A DNA stretch of 64,000 bases from Mycolicibacterium moriokaense (GTDB lineage Bacteria; Actinomycetota; Actinomycetes; Mycobacteriales; Mycobacteriaceae), in contig NZ_AP022560.1 of the NCBI RefSeq assembly GCF_010726085.1, positions 992,001 through 1,056,000 on the forward strand, read 5' to 3'. The notes below the pieces were generated by a model. It ran no database searches, was not told the origin of the DNA, and saw only the letters and a list, made by a program, of their open reading frames with translations. Made by a program: the position numbers and the translations under genes. Positions 61,813 to 64,000 of this stretch are shown here, one piece after another. Numbering within the stretch: the first letter of the stretch is position 1; the number at the start of each line of letters is the position of its first letter.

Positions 61813-62808
61813 TCACTCGTAGACGACGTGGACCGTGCCCCCGATGGGTATCGCCTGGCACGCCAGGATGAATCCATCGTCGACTTCGTCAGCGCTGAGA
61901 ACTTCGTTGGTGCGCATGTCCACCGTTCCGGCGGTCACCCGAGCCGTGCAGGATCCGCAGCCGCCTTCCTCACACGCGTAGGGACTGTCGATGGCCCGGG
62001 CTTTGAGCAGACCCAGCAGGGTGGTCCCGTCCGGCCAGGGCATTGCGTGCGTGTCACCGTACATGTCCACGACCAGATCAGTGCTCACCGGCCCGTCCGA
62101 TGCAGCCGGGTCGCCGACATCAGCTGGTGCGAAGCGCTCAACGTGGAGCTCACGCTGGACGGGTTCGCCGGCCAGGGCCGTCGCCAACGCCTGGAGGAAC
62201 CCCTCGGGCCCGCATGCGTACACCGGTCCGGGCGGGCACTGATTTAGGAAGGCGCCCAACACCTCTGGCGACGGGCGACCGTTTCGTGCGGTGGCCCAAC
62301 GGGACATCCTGAGCCGGTCGGGAAACTCGCTGCAGAGCTCATCGAGTGCCGCATCGAAGATGACGGCGCCTTCGGCCCGGTTGACATAGAACAGGTTCAC
62401 TTGCCCACAACCGGTCCGCAGGGCCGAGGTGATGATCGAGATTATCGGCGTGATACCGCTGCCGGCCGCCAGAAAGACGAGGTCGGAGTCGTAGCCGTCG
62501 GGACCGAAAGAACCGGCCGGACCGTGAGCGACGATCTCCAGACCCTCAGTTGCGTTGTCGTGCAGCCATTTCGACGCGTGGCCACCCGGTATCTGTTTGA
62601 CGGTGATCCTTGGCCGCCGGTCGACGTGCGGCGAGCTCGACAGCGAGTAGCAGCGCGCGGTCCGGCCGCCGCCAGCGCCGGGCAGGCTGAAGGTCAGGTA
62701 CTGCCCCGGCCGGTAGTCGAGACGCCCCGGCGAGTCGAACACAATCGAGATGGTTTCCGGGGTTTCGCGAATGACGTCGGTGACACGCAAGGTGTGGGCT
62801 TGCTGCAT
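61813..62808 (-). CDS. Ferredoxin-NAD(P)H reductase of a Rieske oxygenase (KshB-like)
   Basis: 331 residues in three parts: FAD-binding RPGQYLTFSLPG and RCYSLSSSP, NAD-binding VFLAAGSGITPIISII, and a C-terminal plant-type [2Fe-2S] domain with CEEGGCGSCTARVTAG plus a final Cys (ILACQAIP). This order is that of KshB-type reductases. ATG 62808 is used (upstream frame open to 62934 but overlapping the small gene). Only a weak GGA site. It should pass electrons to the Rieske oxygenase upstream. Confidence 0.9.
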   Translation of the reverse strand: MQQAHTLRVTDVIRETPETISIVFDSPGRLDYRPGQYLTFSLPGAGGGRTARCYSLSSSPHVDRRPRITVKQIPGGHASKWLHDNATEGLEIVAHGPAGSFGPDGYDSDLVFLAAGSGITPIISIITSALRTGCGQVNLFYVNRAEGAVIFDAALDELCSEFPDRLRMSRWATARNGRPSPEVLGAFLNQCPPGPVYACGPEGFLQALATALAGEPVQRELHVERFAPADVGDPAASDGPVSTDLVVDMYGDTHAMPWPDGTTLLGLLKARAIDSPYACEEGGCGSCTARVTAGTVDMRTNEVLSADEVDDGFILACQAIPIGGTVHVVYE

Positions 62809-62825
62809 CGTGCGGTGTCCAACGC

Positions 62826-62978
62826 TCAGTAGACCGGACGGCGACGACGGCTCTTCAGGTAGGTCAAGCCGTCGGATTTCGAGTACGTGGTCAGGCTGGA
62901 CGGATAGCGGATGCCGCTGCGGTAGCGCCACCATCCGAGGCCGGCGACCACGACGGCCAGCGCCACAGCCGCCCTCAT
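62826..62978 (-). CDS. Overlooked 50-residue membrane protein between oxygenase and reductase
   Basis: ATG at 62978 overlaps the Rieske stop (ATGA); 50 residues to a TGA at 62826-62828. N-terminal hydrophobic helix MRAAVALAVVVAGLGWW followed by a basic tail ending KSRRRRPVY. The start overlap and the 17-base gap to the reductase make it an operon member. It may anchor or couple the oxygenase and reductase at the membrane; no family recognised. Confidence 0.6.
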   Translation of the reverse strand: MRAAVALAVVVAGLGWWRYRSGIRYPSSLTTYSKSDGLTYLKSRRRRPVY

Positions 62979-64000
62979 CGGAGAACCTGCACGGTTGCCG
63001 GTGCGGTCAGCGGTGCTTGCGGGCCGGTACCGTTGCTCTGCTCCGATTCGGCCTGTTCGCTCTTGCCCGTGACCCGGATTCCCGCTCGTCTGCCGTTATG
63101 GCGGACGCTGGGGCCGTCCAGGGGCTCGTCGCTGTCGACGCGGCGGTCCCATAGGCGTCGGAACGCGATCGTCGCCCGGTCACTAGGGGCATAAGGGGGA
63201 TTGGCCGGTTCCTGGCGGCGCAGCATCAGCGGTGAGTCCTGCCGGGTGATCCCCCAGTTGAGGGCGCCCACGCCGAAGTCGAGCGCGCGCTGGAGGACGG
63301 GTCCGACGACAGGGAGCTTGATGCGCGGCATCAGCATCATGTCCATCATGCAGAAGCTGTTCTCGTCCACCGGCGTCATGCACAGCAGTGTCGAGCCGAA
63401 GATGCTATTGCGGCCGGTCAGATGGATCTGGAACAGCGTCGCTCCGTAGCAGTGGTTGGTCAGGTCACCGGTCACCGGCGAGAAGAAGTTGGTGATCTCG
63501 CGTTTGCGCGTACGTTTGGCGAGGTTCTGCCAGGTCCACCAGCCCGGTGCATCGTGGACGCGGTTCTCCACGCGCAGCACCGTCGGACTGTCCTCGATGA
63601 TCACCGACTCCGCCCACCCTCCGGTGTCATGGGTGATGGCGAAATGCGATCCGTCGGCGTTGTTCTCGGCGAAATGCTTGGCCGCGTAGGGGAAGAACCA
63701 CCGGTGCTTGCAGAACACGACCTGGTCCTCGGTCAGGCCGAGATCGCCGAGAATGTCCGGGAATTCGATGTCGGGCTCGTCGGCCCCGTTCCAGAGGAAC
63801 ACCGCGCCGTGCCGCTCCATGATCTGATAGCGCGGCAAGCAGATACCCTTGCGTACCCGATCCGGGCCGTTGACGCCGGCGAGCGCGCCGTCGGTGCCGT
63901 AGCGCCACCCGTGGAAGGGGCATTGCAGCTGGTCGTTGACGACGGTGCCGCCGGTGCCCAGATGCGCACCGAGATGCGGGCAGTGGGCCGCCATGCAGTG
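62975..64000 (-). CDS. Rieske [2Fe-2S] oxygenase, N-terminus outside window
   Basis: At least 341 residues; the frame continues beyond the window edge. Rieske cluster ligands are CPHLGAHLG and CPFHGWRYG, i.e. CxH...CxxH. The catalytic iron region is HFAENNADGSHFAITHD with DGSHF.. and H residues. Resembles KshA/sterol-type oxygenases and other non-heme Rieske oxygenases of large hydrophobic substrates. The C-terminal tail (about the last 60 residues) is low-complexity and Arg/Glu-rich, unlike KshA. Start not seen. Confidence 0.87.
   Translation of the reverse strand, partial: HCMAAHCPHLGAHLGTGGTVVNDQLQCPFHGWRYGTDGALAGVNGPDRVRKGICLPRYQIMERHGAVFLWNGADEPDIEFPDILGDLGLTEDQVVFCKHRWFFPYAAKHFAENNADGSHFAITHDTGGWAESVIIEDSPTVLRVENRVHDAPGWWTWQNLAKRTRKREITNFFSPVTGDLTNHCYGATLFQIHLTGRNSIFGSTLLCMTPVDENSFCMMDMMLMPRIKLPVVGPVLQRALDFGVGALNWGITRQDSPLMLRRQEPANPPYAPSDRATIAFRRLWDRRVDSDEPLDGPSVRHNGRRAGIRVTGKSEQAESEQSNGTGPQAPLTAPATVQVLR

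Overview
The window is high-GC actinobacterial DNA, most likely from a fast-growing Mycobacterium/Mycolicibacterium relative. The clearest sign is a complete mce lipid-import operon (two YrbE permeases, six Mce proteins, then Mce-associated and secreted proteins). Further signs are many FadE/FadD-type genes, a WS/DGAT acyltransferase, two mycofactocin-type oxidoreductases, P450s and a dense set of TetR regulators. Almost every gene belongs to lipid or isoprenoid uptake and oxidation. No tRNA, rRNA or CRISPR array was seen.

Layout. 1-9.6 kb: the end of a LuxC-type acyl-CoA reductase, a TetR, a minus-strand ligase/FadE/FadE/crotonase operon, a WS/DGAT and an alpha/beta hydrolase. 9.6-20.3 kb: the mce operon, preceded by a coupled 21-codon leader ORF, and ending in four small exported proteins, one MmpS-like. 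20.4-27.4 kb: two TetRs, an amine-oxidase-like flavoprotein, a SnoaL-like protein, carotenoid oxygenase no. 1, a wrecked IS110-type element and a PaaI-like thioesterase. 27.5-33 kb: SDR, SDR, crotonase, leader ORF, crotonase and a FadE pair. 33-40.2 kb: a Baeyer-Villiger monooxygenase, then a TetR divergent from a FadE/NDMA-ADH/crotonase/P450 operon. 40.3-52.7 kb: an LLM pseudogene, a FadE, and two minus-strand operons. One holds orphan cytochrome oxidase subunits III and IV, a membrane protein, an SDR and a FadD. The other holds a P450, ferredoxin, ALDH, FadD and alpha-methylacyl-CoA racemase-like protein. 53-64 kb: carotenoid oxygenase no. 2 with a FadE, a TetR, a hydrolase, a FadE, a broken thiolase, another TetR, a phytoene-desaturase-like flavoprotein, a Rieske reductase, an overlooked 50-residue membrane protein and a Rieske oxygenase that runs off the window.

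Together the genes suggest import of a hydrophobic substrate (Mce), oxygenation or cleavage (two carotenoid-cleavage-type dioxygenases, two P450s, BVMO, Rieske system, desaturase), oxidation of alcohols and aldehydes (mycofactocin-type ADH and SDR, ALDH), CoA activation (three FadD-type ligases), epimerisation of methyl branches (racemase) and beta-oxidation (seven intact FadE-type genes outside the first operon plus two in it, four crotonases and SDRs). A branched isoprenoid, apocarotenoid or sterol-like compound fits; the actual substrate is not shown by the sequence.

Two recurring intergenic DNA motifs tie the scattered operons together. One is a 15-bp GATAACGATCGTTYA element (seven copies). 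The other is a 17-bp TGAGACG-N3-CGTCTCA-like palindrome upstream of the cox/FadD, P450/ferredoxin/ALDH, BVMO and TetR genes, with its half-sites upstream of mce. These look like operators of two regulons and are the main new observation.
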